Source: a candidate division KSB1 bacterium
GTDB taxonomy: Bacteria; Zhuqueibacterota; JdFR-76; DREG01
Length of the DNA stretch: 45,037 nt
Direction of reading: 5' to 3'
Assembly (NCBI GenBank): GCA_022566355.1
Contig: JADFJB010000020.1
Span: 1-45,037 of the forward strand
In this document: positions 15,162 to 22,682 of the stretch, one piece after another
How positions within the stretch are numbered: the stretch's first letter is position 1
Layout of the letters: each line of letters opens with the position of its first letter
Program-made: the position numbers and the translations under genes
The notes under the pieces: model-generated
Database searches by the model: none
The model's input: only the letters and a program-made list of their open reading frames with translations
Told to the model about the DNA's origin: nothing

Positions 15162-16073
15162 CTAACGTTCTGAGAACTCACGTATTTTGTCGTTCTCCAG
15201 CATAGGGACCGTAAAACCATGTACACCAGGCTGGTCACCAGTGGAGGAAGCCCAAATTGAGAACGTCTCTTCATCCTGATCGATTACGGTAATCACAATA
15301 CGGCGTAGCGAAGGGATCTCCAGCCTAGTAAATTGCTCGAAAACCACTTCGGCTACGCGGGTGAGTTCATCGGATGTGTGCATGGCCATGGCGCGGGCGC
15401 GGACGCGTTCAAGGGCAGCTTCGATCTGGGCCTCGTGGGCCCGCTCCTCGGCTTGCTTCAGGTCCAGGTAGCGCCGGTAGGTCAAGGCAAAGACCGATGC
15501 AAATCTTTTGAATATCCGGATCGCTTCTTCGGTTATTGGATCATCAGAAAAAAAGAAGAGCAAGCCCTCTCGAAAACTGAACGTAGCTAAAGACTGTCGT
15601 TTAGGAATCTTGTCCGGCACAATGTTGGGATAGTCAGGGGCAGCGTCAAGGGCGGCGAAATAATTCTTCACGTCCTTGCCAACCAAATCGCGTGTGTAGA
15701 ATGACTGCTGTGTTTTCCAGGCGTCGAACGCGCCTTCCAGCATTGGATGAATCGTCATGTCCACTCGGCCTATGATCCGAATATCATCTTCATCAGCGCT
15801 TGCAGTTGCAGTCCAGACATCCATGTGTTTGGTTTCATCGAGAATGCCGACTCCGCAGCGGAGCGTGACGATTCCCAGTCTCTCGAGTTCCCTAAATACG
15901 ATTGCCGTAGCATCTGAGATGTCGTCGCTGTTGTGCATGGACATCGCCTTTGACCGAACACGTTCGAGTGCAGCTTCGATCTGTGCCTCACGTTCCAGTT
16001 TCTCGATTTTTTGACGGGCTAAAGCCAGCTCTTTTTCTTGGCTCTGCTGTGTTTTGGAGGATGGTTTATTCAT
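15162..16073 (-). CDS. N-terminal piece of broken modular sensor
   Basis: This 303-residue frame carries the true N terminus of a modular cytoplasmic sensor: a charged, glutamine-rich start (MNKPSSKTQQSQEKE), a coiled coil, then two repeats of the module with REAQIEAALERVRSKAMSMH and HEAQIEAALERVRARAMAMH. The first GAF-like domain contains RCGVGILDE. No membrane segment or signal peptide is present. It ends at TAG inside the second module (after REFSER), but the same frame continues with LANEDRFSVFFEEQAMKDF into the next piece, so a single C-to-T change from CAG would explain the stop. The DNA here is richer in G and C than its neighbours. Together with the two downstream pieces it would encode about 1,200 residues ending in a SpoIIE phosphatase. 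Confidence 0.75.
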   Translation of the reverse strand: MNKPSSKTQQSQEKELALARQKIEKLEREAQIEAALERVRSKAMSMHNSDDISDATAIVFRELERLGIVTLRCGVGILDETKHMDVWTATASADEDDIRIIGRVDMTIHPMLEGAFDAWKTQQSFYTRDLVGKDVKNYFAALDAAPDYPNIVPDKIPKRQSLATFSFREGLLFFFSDDPITEEAIRIFKRFASVFALTYRRYLDLKQAEERAHEAQIEAALERVRARAMAMHTSDELTRVAEVVFEQFTRLEIPSLRRIVITVIDQDEETFSIWASSTGDQPGVHGFTVPMLENDKIREFSER

Positions 16074-16190
16074 TAGCTTCCTGAATTATTCAGGTTAGGT
16101 ATTTTATAAGCGTCAAGCATGTAGTCTAAAAAGCTTCACTTTGTAACTTTATTACTTTACTTTGTGCTTCTATGACTCGTGGTTTTCTTC

Positions 16191-16225
16191 GTTTCACGTT
16201 TGCCGTTTGCCGTTTCACGTTTTAC
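16191..16225. repeat. GTGAAACGGCAAACG-type short tandem repeat
   Basis: On the minus strand this reads as units of CGTGAAACGGCAAACGGC, directly after the stop codon of the SpoIIE gene at 16222. It matches the block at 12427-12479, which also sits at the 3' end of a SpoIIE gene. Confidence 0.65.
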
Positions 16226-17889
16226 TTATTTCGTTTCAAAAACAAGGCCGTAATATCATCACTCTTCGGCTGGCCGCCGACAAATTCCCGGACATCATTC
16301 ATCAAATCATGAATAAAGAGGTCAGCATTTTTATGTGCATTATTCACAAAATATTCTTCCAATGTTTCATCTTCATAAAAGTTCTCTTCATCAACTGTTG
16401 CTTCGGGTATGCCATCTGTAAACAACAGCAAGCTTTCACCAGGTTCGATAGTTATGGATTCAGTCGTAAATTCGATTCCTGAATCAAACATTCCGATGCA
16501 GATTCCACCCGCTTCTAACTTGTGAAGAGAATTATCACTTTTTAGCAATAGAGCTGGATTGTGTCCTGCGTTTAGAACCTCCAGTTTGCCTTGTCCGGGT
16601 GAAAGCACTGCCATAAAAAATGTGATGTATTTATCAATCGTTGAAGCATTGAATATTGCATGATTTAATTTATGGGCTAATTTTGGCAATGAGAGATTGC
16701 CCTCCAGGTACGCATAAAGAGAGGCTTGCAAGCTGCTTACAAGCAATGAAGCCGGAACACCTTTACCACTCACATCAGCGATGACTAGTGCAAATCGACC
16801 ATCTTGAAGATGAATACAATCATAGTAATCTCCACCTACATCTTTCGAAGGAATATTGATTCCAAATAAATCATAGCCAGGAATTTTATGAAGTTCTTTG
16901 GGAATTATTGCCTGTTGAATCGCCCCGGCAACTGCAATCTCTTGCTCGATCTTTTGTTTTTCTAACAATTGCTTTAATAAATAATCATTTTCCAAAGCAG
17001 CGTTTACCTGCCTGACAATGCCTTCCAAAATCATTGAATCGGTATCATCGAATGAAACAACTCCAGATCTACTTTCTTTTTCAAACAGTGTAAAACAATA
17101 GGTTTTATCCTGGTAATCAAACGAATGGGTGATCCTGCTTTCTTCTAATGAGGGTTCTTCATTGTTAAACTCGCCTGGAAAATAAATATGGTTTACAGTC
17201 TCTTCGGCAGTAATTCTCAGGTGGGCTTTTGAGGCATTTGTAAGCGAAGCGACGCTTTGCAGCGATAGTTCAAATAGTGAAAGTTGGTTACCAACCTGAT
17301 CGCTATCATGACCACTTTCAAGAAAGGCATTAAACTCCTGAACCGCATTTTGTTTCGCCATGCTTGCAATTTCGATTCCGGTATCAATTAAGCTATTTAT
17401 TTGCAGGACTCTGGTATTCAATGAAAATATTAGATCTTTCTCTCTTTTGAGTTGATCGAATGCTTGATACGCATTGTTTAACAGGTTAATCAAAAATTGT
17501 AAAGTGAGTTTATCCAAATCCGAAAAGCCTGAATTGTCGAGTTTATGTCCAATAAGAATATGAAAAATTGACCCGGTTCCATTCGGAAGGATTACAAAAA
17601 TATGGTTCGATTCAGGATAGTCATAAGAAATACTGAATTCTTCTTTTGAATGATGTGTAACTTTGTTTTCAATCGTCTTAGAGTGATTGGAAAATAAGGA
17701 TTGCCATTCATCTGAATTCGAAGAGCGATAAAAAACACTCACTCCTGATACCAAAAGATTTCTCTTTATTAATTGGGCATATTTATTGGCAAAATCTTTT
17801 AACGAAGTTGAGGTTAAGAGAGAATTGAATCCTTCCTGGAAAGAAGCGATATTGAGTGAGAAATGTTCCAGGAGATTAGAATGGCTCAT
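16222..17889 (-). CDS. RsbU/RsbP-like SpoIIE phosphatase with GAF-like sensor
   Basis: This intact 555-residue cytoplasmic protein has two sensor regions without membrane segments (about 1-150 and 190-310, the latter GAF-like). A coiled coil follows (LLEKQKIEQEIAVAGAIQQA) and then a PP2C/SpoIIE serine phosphatase domain from about 330 to the end. The metal-binding motifs DVGGDYYD, IADVSGKGVPA, LLLFTDGIPEA and PKSDDITA are complete. Such RsbU-type enzymes dephosphorylate a STAS anti-anti-sigma protein. The next genes upstream encode exactly such a STAS protein and an RsbW-like kinase on the same strand, about 85 bases away, so they probably work together. No disruption is visible in this gene, unlike its neighbours. 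Confidence 0.9.
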   Translation of the reverse strand: MSHSNLLEHFSLNIASFQEGFNSLLTSTSLKDFANKYAQLIKRNLLVSGVSVFYRSSNSDEWQSLFSNHSKTIENKVTHHSKEEFSISYDYPESNHIFVILPNGTGSIFHILIGHKLDNSGFSDLDKLTLQFLINLLNNAYQAFDQLKREKDLIFSLNTRVLQINSLIDTGIEIASMAKQNAVQEFNAFLESGHDSDQVGNQLSLFELSLQSVASLTNASKAHLRITAEETVNHIYFPGEFNNEEPSLEESRITHSFDYQDKTYCFTLFEKESRSGVVSFDDTDSMILEGIVRQVNAALENDYLLKQLLEKQKIEQEIAVAGAIQQAIIPKELHKIPGYDLFGINIPSKDVGGDYYDCIHLQDGRFALVIADVSGKGVPASLLVSSLQASLYAYLEGNLSLPKLAHKLNHAIFNASTIDKYITFFMAVLSPGQGKLEVLNAGHNPALLLKSDNSLHKLEAGGICIGMFDSGIEFTTESITIEPGESLLLFTDGIPEATVDEENFYEDETLEEYFVNNAHKNADLFIHDLMNDVREFVGGQPKSDDITALFLKRNK

Positions 17890-17973
17890 ATTGACAATTT
17901 TGTAATTGAAATCTTTATTCCGTAATTTCAGTTAATTTAGAAATCGTGGCTTGTAAGAGAAATTTGACGAATT

Positions 17974-18310
17974 CTATAGCATGGCCGCCTCTAAGGAATC
18001 AGCCTTCTTTGCATATTGAAATAACCCCATAATTGTGAAGGATTTTTCAATGGGTGGATCCAGGTTAATAAAGGTTAGTGTACCTCTTTACATCATTGAG
18101 TTTTTCAATCACTTCAATCAGTACCGATATCCCTATCGAGTTCACAACCTTGGAATCTTTTAAATCCAGGATCACTTTTGTTGTACCTTCATCGATATAC
18201 TTAAAGCACTCTTTAGCAATATTTTCTCCACCATGTTGATTGATATAACCTGATGTAGTTACTACCAAATGATCTTCTTCCATTCTGGATGTAAATGTTA
18301 GCTGTGTCAT
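17974..18310 (-). CDS. STAS anti-anti-sigma (RsbV-like) protein, frameshifted C terminus
   Basis: This is a STAS-domain antagonist that binds and releases an anti-sigma kinase depending on phosphorylation of a serine. The site lies in VVNSIGISVLIE (serines 62 and 66 counted from a GTG at 18322). I start it at the ATG at 18310, four bases after GGAGGG. The open frame stops at 18065 after EKLNDVKRYTNLY, too short for the family. One extra base near 18085-18089 explains this: the alternative frame continues GTLTFINLDPPIEKSFTIMG and LFQYAKKADSLEAAML to a stop at 17974, giving the normal length of about 112 residues. Gene order (kinase, antagonist, phosphatase) supports a partner-switching role. 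Confidence 0.82.
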
Positions 18311-18326
18311 GCAACCCTCCACATAT

Positions 18327-18746
18327 TTAAATCAAATTCTTGATCATAGTGATTTTTGTTCCATTGGGACCAGATTCGATGATAAAGTCGTCTGACATGG
18401 ATTTCATCAGTTTAAGCCCCCACCCACGTTTATTGGCGGAATGGATTTTCTCGTCTATATTTGGATCTTCAACCTTGTCAGGTTCGAACCCGGTGCCATA
18501 GTCTTCAACAAAAATGACTAATTTCTCTTTAGTCATTGTAAACTCAACTCGAACTTCCTGGCTATCTTCACCAGCATGCCCGAGCGCATTAATAATGGCT
18601 TCGTTTACCAGTATTCTTGCTTCACCGATTTTCTCATCCTGAATACCGAGATGTTCTGCGAGGTGTTCCATGCCTTTTATGGCTACAACCTCAACATCTG
18701 GAATTTGCGGAAGAATTACTGTTAGTTTTATAGATTCATTTTTCAT
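18327..18746 (-). CDS. RsbW-like anti-sigma regulatory factor, serine kinase
   Basis: This 139-residue protein is a stand-alone GHKL (HATPase_c) domain of the RsbW/SpoIIAB type. The N box is EARILVNEAIINALGHA (Glu42 to His57), the G1 box EDYGTGFE around Asp82, and the G2 box GWGLKLM at 108-114. These kinases bind ATP, sequester a sigma factor or other partner, and phosphorylate a STAS antagonist. The STAS gene follows 16 bases downstream and a SpoIIE phosphatase after that. The start has GAGAGGA upstream. No sigma factor gene is present in the window, so the controlled target is unknown. A perfect 16-base palindrome lies about 100 bases upstream of the start. Confidence 0.9.
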   Translation of the reverse strand: MKNESIKLTVILPQIPDVEVVAIKGMEHLAEHLGIQDEKIGEARILVNEAIINALGHAGEDSQEVRVEFTMTKEKLVIFVEDYGTGFEPDKVEDPNIDEKIHSANKRGWGLKLMKSMSDDFIIESGPNGTKITMIKNLI

Positions 18747-18844
18747 GCGAATCCTCTCAAATAGTTTCTATCCTATTTGTGGGTGTTGAGTTAATATAAG
18801 AAAATAACTTTAGGAAATAAAATAATTTATTTCAAATATAGCAC

Positions 18845-18860
18845 ATTGTAATATTACAAT
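18845..18860. promoter_or_regulatory. Perfect palindrome, possible operator
   Basis: ATTGTAATATTACAAT is a perfect 16-base palindrome located 99 bases upstream of the RsbW-like gene start, in an AT-rich leader. Its length and symmetry fit a dimeric repressor site. No regulator is assigned, and AT-rich palindromes can arise by chance. Confidence 0.35.
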
Positions 18861-18892
18861 TAGAATTCGGAAATTTTGGTTTAGAAAGATTC

Positions 18893-18923
18893 GCGATTCC
18901 ATCGCTAGCAGCGATGGAATCGC
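18893..18923 (-). terminator. Perfect 14-bp hairpin after the SDR gene
   Basis: GCGATTCCATCGCT and its exact complement AGCGATGGAATCGC enclose a 3-base loop (AGC), starting 15 bases after the SDR stop codon. The stem would be very stable. On the minus strand it is followed by GAATCTTTCT rather than a clean T run, so intrinsic termination is plausible but not ideal. Confidence 0.5.
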
Positions 18924-18937
18924 CCTATATATTGGTA

Positions 18938-19696
18938 CTAGGTCCTCAAATACGAAGCGCCATTTACATCCACAATACATCCGGTTAAAAATTCCGTTTC
19001 TTTCGATGCCAGGAACAAAACCGTATGAGCGATCTCTTCCGGTTTTGCCACTCGATTAAGCGGACTTTGCCCGCGAATTTCATCGCCTTTTTTCCCCTTC
19101 AAATCTTCGACGGCCATTTCAGTTTCCACAAAACCTGGGGCCACATTATGCACGAATATATTAAAAGGAGCGAGAGATTTTGCCAGAGATTGTCCCATCG
19201 CATGCAATCCGGCTTTACTGGCGCCATAAGCCGGGCTGTCTGGCTCACCGCGAAAGGCGCCTCGAGATCCAACATTGACAATTCTACCTCCACCCTGCTT
19301 TAAAAAGTGCTGTACAGCGCAATAACACAGATTTGCCGGGCCAATCAGATTTGTTTTCAAAGTCCGATCCCATTTATCTTGCCATTGATCGTAAGTGACA
19401 CTATGAGCGGGATGTTCTTCAAAAATGCCTGCATTATTCACGACAATATCCAAACCACCCATTTCTGATACAACCTGATCAATCATATTTTGAACTGCAG
19501 TCGAATCACCTATATCCGTCTGAACGATCAAATGCGGACCACCATTTAGAGAAGCTTTGGTTTTTTCTGCAGCAGCAAGATTCTTTTTGTAATTGATCGC
19601 AACTCTTGCACCGTTTTCTGCAAATTGTTGTGAAATACTACGGCCAATTCCGCGTGAGCCGCCTGTTACCAATACGATTTTGTTTGTGAAATTCAT
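18938..19696 (-). CDS. SDR-family NAD(P)-dependent oxidoreductase (FabG-like)
   Basis: This 252-residue protein is a classical short-chain dehydrogenase/reductase. The cofactor motif TGGSRGIG is at residues 11-18, NNAG at 87-90, and the catalytic serine, tyrosine and lysine are Ser144, Tyr157 and Lys161 (SPAYGASKAG). The length is normal. The start has GGAGA seven bases upstream. FabG-type enzymes reduce 3-oxoacyl groups, but many relatives act on sugars or alcohols. No fatty acid synthesis gene lies next to it, so the substrate is open. It is followed by a strong hairpin and so probably ends its transcript. Confidence 0.9.
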   Translation of the reverse strand: MNFTNKIVLVTGGSRGIGRSISQQFAENGARVAINYKKNLAAAEKTKASLNGGPHLIVQTDIGDSTAVQNMIDQVVSEMGGLDIVVNNAGIFEEHPAHSVTYDQWQDKWDRTLKTNLIGPANLCYCAVQHFLKQGGGRIVNVGSRGAFRGEPDSPAYGASKAGLHAMGQSLAKSLAPFNIFVHNVAPGFVETEMAVEDLKGKKGDEIRGQSPLNRVAKPEEIAHTVLFLASKETEFLTGCIVDVNGASYLRT

Positions 19697-19711
19697 ATTA
19701 TTGTCTCCACA

Positions 19712-19792
19712 TTTTTTGACAAGATTAACAGGATTGTGCAGGATGAAAATAAAAATTCTCAGACTATCCGGGTAATCCTGTCATTTTTTTTC
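19712..19792. repeat. Inverted GACAGGATTAACAGGAT repeat
   Basis: Between the SDR and amidohydrolase genes, TTTTGACAAGATTAACAGGA at 19713-19732 faces an approximate inverse copy, ATCCGGGTAATCCTGTCATT, at 19766-19785. They could form a long hairpin that overlaps the last codons of the amidohydrolase gene. A related single copy lies at 6061-6088. Confidence 0.55.
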
Positions 19793-21583
19793 ATAAATCA
19801 CTATCCCATTTACAATAGTCATCAAGATTTCCCCATCAAGAATTTTACCAGGGTCCGTTTCGCCCAAAACAAAAGGATCGATATCCATTACCGTGATATC
19901 CGCCCATCTTCCTGGCTCCAGGATTCCGGTTTCATTTTCCAGAAAAGCTGCATAAGCGCTCCAATTGGTATAACCACGGATTGCCTCTTCCGGTGTCATG
20001 TTTTGCTCCGGGTACCATCCTTCAGTCGGTTGTTTATCTTTACCTCTTCTAGTCATAGCAGCATGTAAACCATAGAAAATATTGTGATCGGAACCTGGCA
20101 GATCTGAATTAAACGTTAGCCTGACGCCAATCTCTCGGAGTGTTCTCCAGGCATAGGCTCCTTTTACACGCTCAGAACCTAAACGATCCTCAGCCCAGGT
20201 TTTGTCTTCAACAGCATGGGGCGGCTCCATGGAAGCAATTAGACCTAATTCAATAAATCTTTTAAAATCATCAGGGTGGATTACCTGGGCATGTTCAATA
20301 CGGTGGCGATTGGATTTAACAGATGGATTCTCATTGATTACAGTTTCAAGAAAATCAAGAGCCTCACGATTACCGGCATCACCAATCGCATGAATAGCGA
20401 CTTGAAATCCTCTTATCATCATACTAGCTATAATATCTTCGTCAAATCCATATTCATTCCCGCTAACCCCACGATGACCAGGTTTATCGGAATAATCTTG
20501 CAGTAACCTGGCACCCCGTGAACCAAGAGCGCCATCATAATAGGCTTTCACAGAGCGAACAATAAGTTTGTTGCCTGGATTGGTCCTGGGACCCATCAGA
20601 AGCCATTCCGGCATGAAAGATTCATCGCGAGCAGAAAGCATGGCATAGATTCGAATGGGTAATTTTCCTTCATCATCCAGGATTTGCAATGCATCCATCA
20701 TTTCTCTTCTTACACCAGCATCATGTACGGCAACATAGCCAGCTTCTGCCATTGCATTAAGACCGGCTAATAACTGTTGCTTAATCTGTTCGGGAGTAGA
20801 CCCTGGAATTGCAGTTTCGAGCAAATCCGTGGCGTTGTTGATCAGTATACCTGTGAGATTTCCATTGGCATCTTTGCGAATTTCTCCACCTTTTGGCGCC
20901 TTTGTTTCTGATGTAATGCCGGCTTTCTCGAAAGCCATTTTATTGCCCCAGACTGCAAAACTATGGAGTCCTCGCAAACAAACCGGATGATCCGGAATTT
21001 TTTCAGACAACAGTTTCATATCAGGATAGCGATTAGCCCAGGCGCCTTCATCCCAACCGCGTCCGATCACCCATTCGCCTCTGGGAATATTCTTAGCCCA
21101 TTCCACAGCCTTCGCGACTGCCTCTTCTTCTGTTTCCACCCCAACTAGATTGAGTATTGAAAGCGCTTTCCCCAAATTGGTTACATGAGTATGGGAATCT
21201 ACCAATCCCGGTAGAATGGTTGCGCCATTAACATCTATCACTTTCACTGACTCATCCTGGTTAGCAATTTGGTTGGCTTCAATCACCCGCTCATTTGGAT
21301 AATTCAATGCATCTTCAGTGGAACCAACAAATAATATTTGTCCACTGCCGATCACCAGGGCTTCAGCATCCGGCTGCCATCCATCACTTGAATAAGGAGC
21401 ATTAGATGCAGGAGTTCCGTCAGGGGCAGGTTCATCCCAGGATAAAGTGTAAACTTTTCCGTTGGTGAGAATTAATTCTGGGCCAGGCTCCTGACTACAA
21501 CCTTGAAAAAACAGTAAAAATATTATGACCAGGCAAGAAGAAACCTGGAATATACCATTTTTTAATTTTAGTACATAGGACAT
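19781..21583 (-). CDS. Lipoprotein amidohydrolase (YtcJ-like, Amidohydro_3)
   Basis: This 600-residue enzyme belongs to the Amidohydro_3 (PF07969) group of metal-dependent hydrolases. It begins with a lipoprotein signal (LLFFQGC, lipid cysteine 29), so it should be anchored in an envelope membrane facing the periplasm. The metal-binding HTH is at His131 and His133 (DSHTHVTNLG). Further active-site pieces are KAYYDGALGSRG, AIHAIGDAGN, HRIEHAQV and FNSDLPGSDHN. The last part, GRWADITVMDIDPF, is the small beta domain typical of the family. AAGGAA precedes the ATG. Substrates of YtcJ-like proteins are mostly unknown. The stop codon lies inside an inverted repeat. Confidence 0.9.
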   Translation of the reverse strand: MSYVLKLKNGIFQVSSCLVIIFLLFFQGCSQEPGPELILTNGKVYTLSWDEPAPDGTPASNAPYSSDGWQPDAEALVIGSGQILFVGSTEDALNYPNERVIEANQIANQDESVKVIDVNGATILPGLVDSHTHVTNLGKALSILNLVGVETEEEAVAKAVEWAKNIPRGEWVIGRGWDEGAWANRYPDMKLLSEKIPDHPVCLRGLHSFAVWGNKMAFEKAGITSETKAPKGGEIRKDANGNLTGILINNATDLLETAIPGSTPEQIKQQLLAGLNAMAEAGYVAVHDAGVRREMMDALQILDDEGKLPIRIYAMLSARDESFMPEWLLMGPRTNPGNKLIVRSVKAYYDGALGSRGARLLQDYSDKPGHRGVSGNEYGFDEDIIASMMIRGFQVAIHAIGDAGNREALDFLETVINENPSVKSNRHRIEHAQVIHPDDFKRFIELGLIASMEPPHAVEDKTWAEDRLGSERVKGAYAWRTLREIGVRLTFNSDLPGSDHNIFYGLHAAMTRRGKDKQPTEGWYPEQNMTPEEAIRGYTNWSAYAAFLENETGILEPGRWADITVMDIDPFVLGETDPGKILDGEILMTIVNGIVIYEKK

Positions 21584-21910
21584 AAATTTGATTCCTTAAT
21601 TGATTTTGTATATTTAAAGTAAATTATGATTTGTTTGGCGGTGTTATATGTACAAATGAAAGGTATGGATAAAAAAAACTAAAAACAAATATCCAATTTA
21701 AATATGGGTTGTTATTTATTATTTTTTATTAAGCTGGTAATAATTTTTGATTGACTTATTTGAAGGCAAGATTTTTTTTAACAAGTTTCTTCAAACGTAC
21801 TGGAATGGCATAAGGTCAACTTTGTACAGACATTAATAAACGGTTTCCCCGATTCTTTATTCATTTCATATAAAATCTTAAAAATCAATCATAAATATTT
21901 TCACAAATAG
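21584..21910. other. AT-rich intergenic region
   Basis: I see no gene, repeat copy or structured RNA in these 327 AT-rich bases between the amidohydrolase and the DJ-1/PfpI lipoprotein gene. The right side of the amidohydrolase start carries its ribosome binding site (AAGGAA), and a promoter for that gene is presumably here but I could not place it. Confidence 0.5.
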
Positions 21911-22654
21911 CTAATTATAATTATGTTTAACAATCAAGTGTGGAGTCTTCTGCAAATCCCAATCCAAAACCAACCCTTGCCCGGTTCGGTGAGCACTGGC
22001 TTTTGAATAAAGCTTTTCGACCAAATATAACGCAGGCTCATAGCTCAACGCACCACCAACCGATGTAATAAATTTTCCGTCTTCAACAAAATTGACATCA
22101 TAACGAACGTCTATATTCGGAAACATCTTTGAAAAACGGTCACGATCTCCTGGAAATGTGGTAGCGACACGATTTTCCAAAGCTCCTGTAGCGGCGAGAG
22201 GAAATGCACCATCACAAAGAGTGATTACTGTTGTTGCAAAACCTATTTTTTCTTTGAGCCAATCCATTAAAATTTTGTTTTCCAGGTCGGAAGACATACT
22301 ATTCTCGGTACTTGGGATCACAAGAATATCGATTGGCGGGCAATTCTCAAAAGAGTAATGGGGTTTGATAACAATACCTTCTGAGGTGGTAAATGGTTTG
22401 CCATCCGGTGTTACGATAAAGCAGCGAATATAATTGCTTGAATCCCGATAAACCGTATGTTGTAAAATATCGTAAGGGGCCATGAGTTCTGAATTATAGA
22501 CTTTGTCGACACAAACAAAACCAGCATTGAGAATATTCTTGTTCTCATTGGCATTTAAAGACATATCAGAAAGTGAATCAGAACTTTCCTTTTGCGTACA
22601 AGCAATTATGATAAACCCAAATACAATCGAAATATATTTAAATATAATTTTCAT
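21911..22654 (-). CDS. DJ-1/PfpI-family lipoprotein
   Basis: This 247-residue protein has a lipoprotein signal (FGFIIIAC, lipid cysteine 19) and a DJ-1/PfpI domain from about residue 44. The nucleophile elbow ITLCDGAFPLAATG places the reactive cysteine at 147. DILVIPSTENSMSSD and the late ITSVGGALSYEPALYL segment match the group of PfpI-like proteins related to GATase1-type transcription regulators, but no DNA-binding domain is present. It should sit in the cell envelope. GAGG lies close upstream of the ATG. Enzymatic activity (glyoxalase, deglycase, amidase) cannot be predicted. The gene starts 28 bases after the PQQ-propeller gene ends, so they may be cotranscribed. Confidence 0.85.
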   Translation of the reverse strand: MKIIFKYISIVFGFIIIACTQKESSDSLSDMSLNANENKNILNAGFVCVDKVYNSELMAPYDILQHTVYRDSSNYIRCFIVTPDGKPFTTSEGIVIKPHYSFENCPPIDILVIPSTENSMSSDLENKILMDWLKEKIGFATTVITLCDGAFPLAATGALENRVATTFPGDRDRFSKMFPNIDVRYDVNFVEDGKFITSVGGALSYEPALYLVEKLYSKASAHRTGQGLVLDWDLQKTPHLIVKHNYN

Positions 22655-22682
22655 TCAGCCTCACAAAAACCAGAATAACAAT

